64,000 bases of DNA from an uncultured Verrucomicrobiales bacterium (GTDB lineage Bacteria; Verrucomicrobiota; Verrucomicrobiia; Verrucomicrobiales; Akkermansiaceae). Each line of letters opens with the position of its first letter. Within the stretch, counting starts at the first letter, position 1. Made by a program: the position numbers and the translations under genes. The notes under the pieces are model-generated. The model saw only the letters and a list, made by a program, of their open reading frames with translations, did not search any database and was not told the origin of the DNA. Below are positions 20,699 through 30,577 of the stretch, piece after piece. The DNA lies in the NCBI GenBank assembly GCA_949373085.1, contig CASICJ010000004.1:1-64000 (forward strand), in the 5' to 3' direction.

Positions 20699-23600
20699 CT
20701 ATTCCTTGGTGAGGGCTTCATCCGTGTTAAGAAGCGAGAGAATGGTGGAGGTGAGAGAGGCTTGCTCAAGAGGTTTGATTTGATCTGTGATGGGAAGGTC
20801 TCCTGCGGAAAGAAGTGCGGTTACTTCTGCGGGGTTTTGTTTGTAATGGATGCGAGACGCTTCATGCATGCGCTTGATGATTATGAATTCTTCTTCGTTT
20901 GGATCACGAGCGGTGATTAATTTGAAGGCTGTTTTGAGGGTCGATTTAGGATCAATTTTTTGGGCCCGATAGGCAATTCCACGCGCGGCCTCTAGATAGA
21001 GTGGATCATTCAAAGTTGCTAAGGCGTGCAGGGGAGAGTTTGTATTATAGATTCCCACTTCACAGCCCTCACGTTTGGCATTGTCGAAAATCATGGGGGG
21101 TGCCGAGATCCGGCGCCAGAAGGTGTAAAGAGTCCGCCTTCTCAGATTCTCGCCGGTATCCGGAGTATACTTCTTTCTACCAAAGGTGACCTCGGACCAA
21201 AGCCCCTGTGGTTGCCAGGGTTTGACTGGAGTTCCTCCGAGTTGCCGGATAAGACGCCCGGAGAGTGCAAGAGCCTGATCCCGAATCATCCAAGAAGGAA
21301 GGCGATAGCGTGGAGCTCGTGCAAGGAGCCTGTTTTCGGGGTCTCGTTCAAGAGCGAGGGAATCGACCTTCGAGGATTGTTGGTAAACTTCGCTGGTCAC
21401 GATGGTTTTTATGAGCTTTTTGAAATCCCAGCCGGATTCGATGAAATCTGCCGAAAGCCAATCGAGGAGTTCGGGGTAAATTGGAATCTCGGATTGCACA
21501 CCAAGATCTTCTGGCGATTTAATCAGTCCGATACCAAAGAGTTCCTGCCAGATTCGATTAACTGTGACTCTTGAGGTGAGAGGGTGATCTGGTGAAACCA
21601 GCCAATGAGCGAGGTCGAGGCGATTGTAATTTTCTTTTTCCGGTAGTGGCGGCAGTAATCCCGGTGTGGTGGCTTTAACTTCTTTCCTCTGCGCTTGATA
21701 AGAACCAACTGCTAGGATGTGAGTCTTTCTTCGGTCCTTGCGATCTTCCATCACCATGACGCGCGGAGCTACTTTCTTGATTGTGCCGATTTGTGCCTCT
21801 AAAGAGGTGATTTCAGTGGACATTTTTTGGTATTCACTGCGAGTTGCAAGGAATGCCGCGGCGAGGCTTTGGTTCTGCTCCTGACTGCGTTGGGCAGGTG
21901 CTATCGTGAGCAGTTTTTCAATACTCTGTTCATCCTCCTCCAGTGAAGGCTTGTCCGTGTCGGTAACTGAAATTTTAAAACGACCGATATAGTGATGGTG
22001 ATGCTGGGATTCGTGGCTGAGAACTATTTTGACTTGATCACCTTCTTGGACTGTCAGTGGTTTGCTGAGGTGGAATAAAGCTGCGTGATCACGATTAATC
22101 GAAGTTCCATTATAGACGGCCCATCCCAGAGTGTTTCCGTCTTCTAAAGTGGTTGCGATTTTGTAGGCACCCTGCTCAAAAGTTGCAATTGGGCGTTCAA
22201 GCTTTAGAAGCTGAATCGGTGTGCCTCTACGGATGAGGTATGCTTGAAATCTAGTTAGGACAAAGTTGCCACTATCCGAGCGGGCAATGCCGCCTTTGGT
22301 CATCGAGGTATGGCGAAGGGCATCTAATCGGAGCGCAGAGATTTTCCCGTTTGGAAGTGGTGCCGTGAATTGAAAGGTCGCTTTTTCTGGGTTATTCCCG
22401 GAGGTCAGGATTGAGTGGTCTGAAAGGTGTTCAAATTCTAATCCCTGGTCATTTGATGTAATGGAACTTGCTTTGAGATTTGTCCACTGCGAGTTTTGCA
22501 AGCGTTGGTTTTCTTCCCAAGCTTTTTGCTGCGGAGCAAGTTTAGCGGCAAGATTTTTTTGCTCTATTCTGATTTTGGCGAGCTCACTCCTGATGGCCTC
22601 TTCTTTGTCGATTTGTTGTTGAGTGGGGACTTCAAGGACAGGTTTAGTCTGGGGGTCTCCGCCACTGCCATTGACCGGTGTTTGATTAAAGAATGCTGTG
22701 AGCGAGTAGTAATCTTTTTGGCTAAGTGGGTCATATTTATGATCGTGACATCGGCAGCAATTAAAGGTGAGGCCCATCCAGACAGTGCCGACGGTTTCGG
22801 TCATGTCGAAGACATAATTGACGCGATTTTCTTCAGGAATTGAGCCACCTTCGCCGTTAATGGCGTGATTTCGTAGGAAGCCCGTCGCAAGCTTTTGTTC
22901 CAAGGTCGCTCCAGGAAGCAGGTCGCCGGCAATTTGCCAGATGGTGAAGTCGTCGTAGGAAAGATTACGATTGATAGCATCAATGACCCAATCTCGCCAT
23001 GGCCACATTGTGCGCTCGCGGTCGCCTTGAAAACCGTTTGAATCGGCATAGCGGGCAGCATCCAGCCATGGCCACGCGAAACGTTCCCCGAATGCTGTGT
23101 CGGCGAGATATTTATCAATCAGTCGCTCCCAAGAACCAGAAGATTTGTCATTAAGGAAGGTCGTGGCCTCCTCGGGACTGGGAGGCAGGCCACGGAGATC
23201 AAATGAAAGTCGCCGAATTAGGGTTTCTTTGGAAGCGTGTGGGGCAAGGTCTAGTTCAAGGGTCTTTAGATTTTCCCTTACCAAGTAATCGAGAGGGTGT
23301 CGGGAAAGGTCTGGAATGTCCGGTTTTTTTACGGGTATGAAAGTCCAGTGTTCTTCATACTTTGCCCCTTCTTTGATCCAGCGGTAGATTAGTTTTTTTT
23401 CTTCAGCATCTATTTTTAGTAGGTGATCGGGCGGGGGCATGATTTCATCTGGATCATCGGAAGTGATGCGCTTCCAGATGAGTGAGCTTTCAGGATCGCC
23501 GGGAAGAATAGCCGATCCCGATTTCCGATCAGTAAAGGCTCCCTCAGCTGTGTCGAGTCTGAGGTTTGCCTCCCTTGAGTTTGAGTCGAAGCCATGGCAG

Positions 23601-23704
23601 CTGAAACAATGGTCTGAAAGCAGAGGCCGGATATGGCTATTGAAGCCTATGGGTTCTCCATCGGCATTAGTCACAAGGATGGTAATGAGAAGGTGCCTTA
23701 ACAT
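20699..23704 (-). CDS. DUF1549/DUF1553 protein with N-terminal cytochrome-c-like domain
   Basis: This 1001-residue exported protein has a short signal (MLRHLLITILVTNADG) and a Planctomycete-type cytochrome-c-like domain with CFSCHG at about residue 33 and EIMPPPDH nearby. Next come DUF1549 (about 140-350, including a second haem-like CCRCHDHKYDP), a middle region with a concanavalin-like beta section and a coiled coil, and DUF1553 (about 670-950, with SRVTVNRIWQELFGIGL). It is the first gene of a two-gene unit with the DUF1501 protein. Such pairs mark the PVC superphylum. The exact substrate is unknown. Confidence 0.92.
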   Translation of the reverse strand: MLRHLLITILVTNADGEPIGFNSHIRPLLSDHCFSCHGFDSNSREANLRLDTAEGAFTDRKSGSAILPGDPESSLIWKRITSDDPDEIMPPPDHLLKIDAEEKKLIYRWIKEGAKYEEHWTFIPVKKPDIPDLSRHPLDYLVRENLKTLELDLAPHASKETLIRRLSFDLRGLPPSPEEATTFLNDKSSGSWERLIDKYLADTAFGERFAWPWLDAARYADSNGFQGDRERTMWPWRDWVIDAINRNLSYDDFTIWQIAGDLLPGATLEQKLATGFLRNHAINGEGGSIPEENRVNYVFDMTETVGTVWMGLTFNCCRCHDHKYDPLSQKDYYSLTAFFNQTPVNGSGGDPQTKPVLEVPTQQQIDKEEAIRSELAKIRIEQKNLAAKLAPQQKAWEENQRLQNSQWTNLKASSITSNDQGLEFEHLSDHSILTSGNNPEKATFQFTAPLPNGKISALRLDALRHTSMTKGGIARSDSGNFVLTRFQAYLIRRGTPIQLLKLERPIATFEQGAYKIATTLEDGNTLGWAVYNGTSINRDHAALFHLSKPLTVQEGDQVKIVLSHESQHHHHYIGRFKISVTDTDKPSLEEDEQSIEKLLTIAPAQRSQEQNQSLAAAFLATRSEYQKMSTEITSLEAQIGTIKKVAPRVMVMEDRKDRRKTHILAVGSYQAQRKEVKATTPGLLPPLPEKENYNRLDLAHWLVSPDHPLTSRVTVNRIWQELFGIGLIKSPEDLGVQSEIPIYPELLDWLSADFIESGWDFKKLIKTIVTSEVYQQSSKVDSLALERDPENRLLARAPRYRLPSWMIRDQALALSGRLIRQLGGTPVKPWQPQGLWSEVTFGRKKYTPDTGENLRRRTLYTFWRRISAPPMIFDNAKREGCEVGIYNTNSPLHALATLNDPLYLEAARGIAYRAQKIDPKSTLKTAFKLITARDPNEEEFIIIKRMHEASRIHYKQNPAEVTALLSAGDLPITDQIKPLEQASLTSTILSLLNTDEALTKE

Positions 23705-24257
23705 TGAGCTGAAATTGGGGATGGGGGTAGCCTTGTCAAATTAAAGAGATCTTACAAGTTCGTGAGTGAGGCTCTTTTTTTACGGGAAAGCAATTGCGTG
23801 TCTTTCTTTAGGAAATGGGATTGGTGGGATGGGTAAAAGCCCTCCAGTGAAAAATTCTTGAGCTTTATACTTTTCGTTTAGGGTATTTCTCGGGGGTTTT
23901 CAGTGGCAGGACAATTTAAGTCAGTCGTCTCAATTTTTCATTCCGGCTATTTGACCTATCCCGATGTTTGGGATCCAAATCTAACGGCACTAATTTTGAT
24001 GGCTCTATCTCTCTTGTTTTTGTAGCCAATACTGTAATGGTCAAAATCAACAGCGAAGGGGGAATGGGTTTTTGCCAATCGTAGAGGGAAAGAAATCAGG
24101 AAGCTGGTGGTAGGTTTTTTGTTTTTTGACCAAGCAGGTCGAGGAAATCTAGCAAGAGGGGGGGGGAGAGACGGGAATTGTGCGGATTTGGCAAATATTT
24201 CCGGATTTTCGGCTTATCGGGGCTGCCAATCGGCCCTATAAACAGGAATACTAAGAC
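23705..24257. other. Intergenic region upstream of the secretin operon
   Basis: About 550 bases without a convincing gene on either strand. It separates two divergent operons and should hold both promoters. The sequence is rich in short homopolymers, including a run of nine G near 24159-24168. Just before the secretin ATG a plausible ribosome binding site AGGA occurs in ACAGGAATACTAAGAC. No clear hairpin terminator or operator stands out. Confidence 0.5.
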
Positions 24258-26695
24258 ATGAGTAACATTCGACTCAAATTTCAGCGCAGTCTACTGTTCG
24301 GACTTCTAATCTGCGCAGCGCCTGCTTTTGCACAAAATTCGGTTCTTTTGAGTGAGGGCGCAGCCCGATTGGCCGACGCTCGCGATGCCGGCTCACTTTT
24401 AGAGGACGGGGATAACGCATATCTCGATAATGACTACAAATTGGCCATTGATAAGTATGCCGAGGCCCTGTCGAAGCTTCCGAAAGGGGCTAAGTCGGTC
24501 GTTGGCTTGCGAGCAACTGTTGTTCAGCGTTTTTTCACAGGCTTCCTTGGTGCAAGCACAAGATTTGATGGAGAAGGGCGGGGCAAAGAAGGCACGTGCC
24601 TTGGTTAAAGATGTTCTCACCGTTGACCGAGATAATCCCCGGCTAAAGTCGTTTTTGGCTAAGATGGATGATCCGATTCGCTATGAGTCAGCCTTGACTG
24701 CCGAGCATAGTGGAGATGTAGGGAGAGTTCAAAGTCTTCTCCAAGAGGGGGCAGAGTTTCTATAATTTGGGGCAGTTTGATCGAGCCTACATGACCTATG
24801 AAGACATTCTACGCATCGACCAGTATAACAAGGCAGCTCGTCGGGGAAAAGAGATGGTGATTGCTGCGAAGTCAGGTTATGCGGAGGCAGCCCGAGACCA
24901 GGCACGAGCAGAGATGTTTAAAGGGGGTGGACGCAAGTTGGGAGCGGAAGGTTGCGTCCCAGTCCGAGGCTCCGATCGTCGGGGGTGATAATTTTGGAGC
25001 TATTGACCAGAGGGCCAATATCCAGGCCAAGTTAAACAGTATTAATGTTCCTGAGGTTCGCCTGAGCGGAGCAACCCTCGATGAGGCTGTCGATTTTTTG
25101 AGAGCCGTTTCCATTCAGGCGGACAAGATGACATTGGCCGAAGCTCAAAAAGGAGTCCCATTCTTGGTCCAGTTGGGGGACGAGTCCATGCCGGGAGGTT
25201 AAAAAAATTCGTGCTTCGCGGATTAACTTGACTCTTCGTAATGTCTCCTTGGCCGAAGTTCTGAAGTTAGTTAACGAAGCTTCCAGCACAAATTTCCGGG
25301 TGGATGATTTTGCGGTGGTGATCAATGCCGCAGGATTTTCGGACCCCTACTTTGGTTCGCCGGGAATTTCGAGTTTCACCCGATTTTTTGACAACTGGAG
25401 CGATTGGTTAAAGCCGAAGAGAACGCGGATCCTTTTGCAGCCAATGATCAAGAGGGAGGACTGATTGCAAAGAAGCTTTCAGCGAAAGAAAAACTCCAAG
25501 ATTTTGGGGTCAGTTTCCCGGACGGGGCTAGCGCTGCCTATAATTCGAATACTAATATGTTAATCGTTCGGAATACGGTGGCGAACATGCAGCTTATCGA
25601 GGCGATCGTCGCTGACCTAGCGAAAAACGAGCCCTTGATCGTGACGGTGCGGACGACAATTATAGATATTGGACAAGACCAGCTCGACGAACTTGATTTT
25701 GATTCGATGCTTGGTGAGTTTAATGTTGGAGCAAATGGGATTCTTTCAGGAGGAACAACCGGAACGGGCGCTCCAATTGCTGACATGATCGGAGGACGTC
25801 CAGTGACATCGGGAAATCGGAGCGGACAGCTTGCGGATACTACGGAAGGTTTGGATGCTTTGTTGAAGAGAGAGTCTCCACCGACTGCTTCAGGTGTTTT
25901 GTCAAATAATGGGACCGGAGGAGGAGCGCGGATATTCGTTTTGCCGTCCACCCCGGATAGGCTCAGGAACAAGGGGGTCTGGTATCATTAGCCTGCGCGG
26001 AATTATCGATAATTCCGCTCACGAAATTTTGATGAGGGGGCTTTCGCAAAAGAAGGGTGCCGAATGTTATGGTTCGCCCTGAGGTTGTAACTCGATCTGG
26101 TCAGAACGCGATAGTTCAATCCGTGATAGAGTTCCCATATCCCGAGGACTTCGAGCCTCCTCAGATTCCCAATCAGGTTTGCGGGTGGAGGTATTGTGAC
26201 TCCCGCCACTCCAACAAATTGTCACCACTCGAAATCTTGGAGTTACTCTTGAGGTTCTTCCACAGGTTGGGCCAGATCGTAATATTATCGAAGTTTCGGT
26301 GAATCCAGTCGTGACTGACTTTGAAGGTTTCGTCAATTATGGAACTCCGATCGTTGGTTCTAGTAATACCGCAAGTATTAACTTTGTAAATCAGACGGTG
26401 GCAACTCGAAGCGTTTTCGGTGAAATTACTGCGAATGCGATCCTTAAGCCGCTTTTTAGAACAACACGCGGAAATACCAGGTGTTCGTATTGTAGATGGG
26501 CAGACAGTTGTAATGGGTGGGCTTATCAAGAAATCCGAAAAGAAATTCACGACAAAATTCCAATTCTTGGCGAACTTCCAATGGTTGGAAGAATTTTTTC
26601 AGAGTAATGGAATTTCAGTTGAGAAGCGCGCTGTGATCATCTTTGTGAATGTTGAATTGACGGATCCAGCAGGAAAACCCTATCGCGATCGTTGA
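24258..26695 (+). CDS. Secretin-family outer-membrane protein, multiply frameshifted
   Basis: A signal peptide (MSNIRLKFQRSLLFGLLIC...AFAQN) is followed by a TPR-like region (DNDYKLAIDKYAEAL, GQFDRAYMTYEDIL), an STN-like part (VSLAEVLKLVNEASSTNFRVDD) and a secretin channel: ALSQKKGA-like GLSQKKGA, VMVRPEVVTRSGQNA, VTLEVLPQVG, and the terminal IVDGQTVVMGGLIKK and ILGELPMVGRIF. At least ten one-base shifts are needed, several at homopolymers (T6 at 24531, TTT at 24757, G5 at 24923, GGG at 25193), with no nonsense changes. The corrected protein is about 800 residues. It would form an outer-membrane secretion pore. It resembles the Akkermansia Amuc_1098-type secretins. Confidence 0.8.
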
Positions 26696-28383
26696 TGAGT
26701 GCGAACATCCCCCCACGTTCTAGCCAAGAAGAGAGTAATTTAGATTCCGCACCGTTGGGTCCGGAAAAGGGAGCAATATTCGCTCGATGAAATGATGAAG
26801 GCGCTCCGCGATAAGGAGCGTGCAAAAGAGGCTCAAGGTGAAGTGGTAACTCGCTCTGATGGCACGATTGCCCGAAAAGTGAAGCGTCGGAGGCGTCGCT
26901 CGGAGCAGGCAAATCAGGATAGCCCAGAGCGCGAGAAAAAGCGACTACTTGCGAAGGTTGTTATTGGAGCCACACTTTGCTTATTTTTATTTCTCACCAT
27001 TTTGTTTTTGATCTTGATGCAAAAATAGTAAAGGTCATCGTGACAAACTTGCACAGCAGGCTTCTGATTGGAGTGGGGCTAAGGTGGAATTCAAGGGATT
27101 GAAGCGGATGCCTTTTTCTGTCTCTATCAAGGACGCCAATTTCAAATGGGATCAGACCAATTTCGTTCAAAATTTGACTCTGAATAATATCGAAGGGCAT
27201 GTCCGATTCTTAAATTATTTGGGAGCTCGACCGAGTGGGTTACAGATCGGCGGGAGCAAAGGTCAGTTGAGGTTTGCGATGCCTTCAGCTACTGGAGAGG
27301 CAGGCGATTCTCTGGGTGAAGAAGATTTCCCATTTGGTTTTGACGAGTACTACTGTAATTCGCTCGATGTTTTGTTTGGGGCAGATGCTCCGATTGGTTT
27401 TAGTGAGGTTGATGCTATTTTTTCCTATGCTGGCGATGGGGGATACCAAGTGACTCTAGACGAAGGAACTTTCCGAGCTGACGGTTGGGAAGATTTTACT
27501 GTTTCTAAGAGCGTGATGCGTTTTAAAGACGGTGCTTTAAACCTAAAGGCCCTTTCCCTTAAACATCCACTCAAAAGTTGGGGTTCCGCTGGCTTCTGAT
27601 TTAAAATTGAGTGGGGATAGTCTTGATGGAGCCGGGAGAGGAATCAGAGCTTGAAATTTCAACAGGCCAATTTCCGCTTGATGCTTTGATTGGGAAACGT
27701 CTCTCGCGCTTTTTTAGTGGTTCGGTTGTCTCATCATCTGGGAAGGTTCAGTTTACCGTTGGGAATGACTATTTTGATGAGGTTGAAATCGATCTAGAGG
27801 CAAGCGCTGCCAAAATCAGTCGGCTGCCATTTCTGGTGAATCTCCATTCCTTGTTTCCAAGCCATAATTTGGATGTTCTGGAATTTCACGAGGGTATAAG
27901 TAATTCTCCAATCACCGGGAAGGTAAGAGTAAAACCGGAGGGTGTGGCTTTAGAGAATTTCCAATTCTCTGAGAAGGGGAAGGTGTCCTTAAGTGGTAGC
28001 TTGCTCATTGCCAATGATGGGAGGATTGGAGGACGTTTCGAAATTTCTATTAACCGCTTCTATCTTTCTAGCCAGGAACGATTCAAGGGAAGCCCTCATC
28101 TGGTTGGATCGGATACGACCGGGATTGTTACTTTTAGCTTTGATGTTGGTGGCACAGTTGACCGACCCACCGATACTTTTCTTGAGATAATTGGTGTGGA
28201 TACCAAGGGCCTTCAGGCTGATGATCCAGCCAATGAATCGACAGGATAAGATTTGGCGAAAATCTTCTAAATCCTCTCGAAGAAAAGGCACCCCTTGATC
28301 CAGATATTTTAAAACCACTTAATATCGACATAGGTCAGTTTTTTCTTCTTGGATTTGCCTCTGCCGTTGATACTGCACGTTGA
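26695..28383 (+). CDS. Inner-membrane-anchored AsmA/GspN-like periplasmic protein, frameshifted
   Basis: The start MSANIPPRSSQEES at 26695 overlaps the secretin stop (TGATG). A highly basic cytoplasmic segment (KVKRRRRRSEQ) precedes one transmembrane helix (KVVIGATLCLFLFLTILFLI). The long beta-rich periplasmic part, with phrases such as MPFSVSIKDANFKWD, PLASDLKLSGDSLDGAGRG and GKVSLSGSLLIANDGRIGG, resembles AsmA-type or type II secretion GspN proteins. Indels near 26776, 27590, 27640 and 28250 split it into pieces; the end is FFLLGFASAVDTAR. About 560 residues corrected. The family assignment is by pattern only and is tentative. Confidence 0.55.
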
Positions 28384-28384
28384 A

Positions 28385-29933
28385 ATGACGAATCCTTTTA
28401 CTTCTAACTTTTGAATCGTTTGAGGGGCCGATGAGTCCGCTTGTAGAATATCTGCATGGGGATAAATTTGATCAATTAAAAGGGCTTATAAGAGGCGAAG
28501 AGGGTTGTTCTGGTTTCTCTTCGTGCTCCCCGGGCAGGATATGGGAAAACCATGCTCCTTTCTCGCCTGCGCGAAGAATTTCGGAGTAATTCCGTAATGG
28601 TTTCCGGTCGATCTTTCAGCCGATTCTAGAATTGATGAGAAGGATATCTTGGTGCGGCTCCTTGACCAGCTCACTTCTGTGCTGCCAGGTAAAAGGGGTC
28701 TTACTAGATTAGATTTTTGTGTTCGTCGTATTTTGGCAAATGCCCTGATTCCGCTGGTGGAGTCAGGCGAGGTTCCAAGTCCCAATCGAACAGAGTCCCT
28801 GCGAAGTCTCCGCGAAAGCCCAGAGCAGGTTTTTGATTTCCATAAGGAATCAGCGGCCGTTGCACAGTGGGTAAGAGCTCAATTTTCTGCTCTCTCACCC
28901 CGGTTTGTATCAGTCATTGGCCAAAGTTGTGGGGGGTAGGACAGGTGATCTTTCGCAATGGTTTTCTGCTTTTGTCACGATTCGCCATGACGCCCGTTGG
29001 AAAAAGGGGTAAGAACCACGATCTGCTGAATGAGATTACGAGGGAAGGAGGTCAATTGGAGAATGGAACAAGCTATCATGGGGCGCTCACGTCCTTTCTA
29101 AAATTAATTACAATAGCCGAAAATATTGTTCTGGTTGTTGATGAGATGGATGGCTTGTTTTGTGATAGTGAAGCGGCGATTCGCGTCGCAAATACTCTTA
29201 TTGGTCTCAGGCAGGCTGTACCCCGTATTAAGGTGATTTTTTCGGTGAATGATGATGTCTGGGAATCTACGTTTTCCAGAAGGATTCCACTTGGAATGCA
29301 GGATCGTTTCGAAGATTCGGTAATTCGATTGCAGCCTCTTGATGAGGGAAGTGTTTTAGAACTCTTGAGAATTCGTTATGGTGATGGAGCAGAGGGCCTT
29401 TACCAAAAGATCGACCTAAATGACGGGGGGTTATATCCGAGAGCTATTCTTCGAGCTGCACGCGATATCATAGACTCGCAAATGACATCAAAGAAGGTCG
29501 TAGCGAAACAGCGAGAGGAATTTGATAAGGACTTACTCCCAAACTAAGGATATTGGATTTGCCGAAGTTTCCTCGGAGAAGGTTGCCGAAACAGATTTGA
29601 CTGAATCGGGAAAGCCTGCTGTTCCATTTGCAAGTCCAGTTTTGAAAAAGCAATATCCTCCGAGCCTTGTTCGAAGAGTTACAATTCCCCGCAAGTATTT
29701 GGTGCAGCGGATTGGGCAGGAAAGTGATTCTGTTCGTATTCCTCCTGCGCCGCCGTCGCATGCCTCATTCGAAAGTCCTTTCAGGCTTGCTGATTCCTCC
29801 AAATTCAGGGGAGCAAAGAATGTATCCACTCCCGTTTTATCTCCCGCTCATAGAAGACGAAGCTTCTTCAAAATCCAGTTCTGCGGATAGTGAAAGTATT
29901 GTCGAATTACTTCGTAAATTTCGTGAGAAGTAA
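28385..29933 (+). CDS. P-loop AAA/STAND-like ATPase, frameshifted
   Basis: MTNPFTSNFESFEGPMSPLVEYL starts one base after the previous stop. The P-loop region is LRAPRAGYGKTMLLSRL, the Walker B motif is IVLVVDEMDGLF, a sensor-like polar segment is VIFSVNDDVWES, and DRFEDSVIRLQPL follows as in Orc/Cdc6- or ExeA-like ATPases. A variable proline/serine tail ends SIVELLRKFREK. Several one-base shifts interrupt it (around 28416, 28495, 28615, 28930-29010, 29545, 29690). No transmembrane segment is evident, so it should be cytoplasmic. In this operon it may energise or control assembly of the secretin, as ExeA does elsewhere; that is inference. Confidence 0.6.
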
Positions 29934-29950
29934 GATGGTGATGATCTAAC

Positions 29951-30577
29951 CTAGCGGAAAACCTTTTGGAGAGAGTCAGTCATAATATCTTTAATCTCCT
30001 TCATTGAGACAGTGCGATTTATTTCGTTTTCGATACTGGTCATAGTAACTCCATCAATACCACACGGGGTGATCATCTGAAATGGCTCGAGTGACAGGTT
30101 TTGGACGTTTAAAGCAAACCCGTGAAGGGTTACCCACGAACGGACACCGACTCCTAGCGAGGCAATTTTCCGATTTCCGATCCACACTCCGGTTTGTCCT
30201 TCCCGTCGAGTCGCGATGATGCCAAGAATTCGAAGAGAGATAATAATGGCTTCTTCCAGATTTCTTAGATGAAGGTGGAGATCTTTTATACGTTGGGTGA
30301 GGTCGATTATCGCATAGCCGACGAGTTGCCCAGGGCCGTGAAATGTTCCTTGTCCACCGCGGTTGGTCTCAACGACTGGATAAGGGAGATTCTGGTAAAG
30401 TTCTAGGCTGGTTTTGTCTCGAGTCCGACCGATCGTGTATACAGGAGCATGTTCGAGAAGAAGAATGATATCCTTTATTTTTTGATTGCGGCGACGTTGG
30501 ACAAGATCTTCTTGCAGATCCCAAATCTCTTGGAAATCTAAACCAGTTCCAAGGTCTTGAAACGTCAGGGAACTCAT
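29951..30577 (-). CDS. lipB: Octanoyl-[acyl-carrier-protein]:protein transferase
   Basis: The enzyme moves octanoate from ACP to lipoyl domains, the first step of lipoate synthesis. The signature RGGQGTFHGPGQLVGYAI is present, as are the catalytic lysine in KIASLGV and the catalytic cysteine in ITPCGIDGV. The start MSSLTFQDLG at 30577 overlaps the polX stop (ATGA); this gives 208 residues. No lipA is in the window. It is co-transcribed with polX. Confidence 0.93.
   Translation of the reverse strand: MSSLTFQDLGTGLDFQEIWDLQEDLVQRRRNQKIKDIILLLEHAPVYTIGRTRDKTSLELYQNLPYPVVETNRGGQGTFHGPGQLVGYAIIDLTQRIKDLHLHLRNLEEAIIISLRILGIIATRREGQTGVWIGNRKIASLGVGVRSWVTLHGFALNVQNLSLEPFQMITPCGIDGVTMTSIENEINRTVSMKEIKDIMTDSLQKVFR

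Noticed and set aside
24258-29933. Reading this region as a string of many short unrelated genes
   Set aside because: Successive frames give adjoining parts of the same proteins (secretin, AsmA-like, ATPase); the small ORFs are pieces made by indels.
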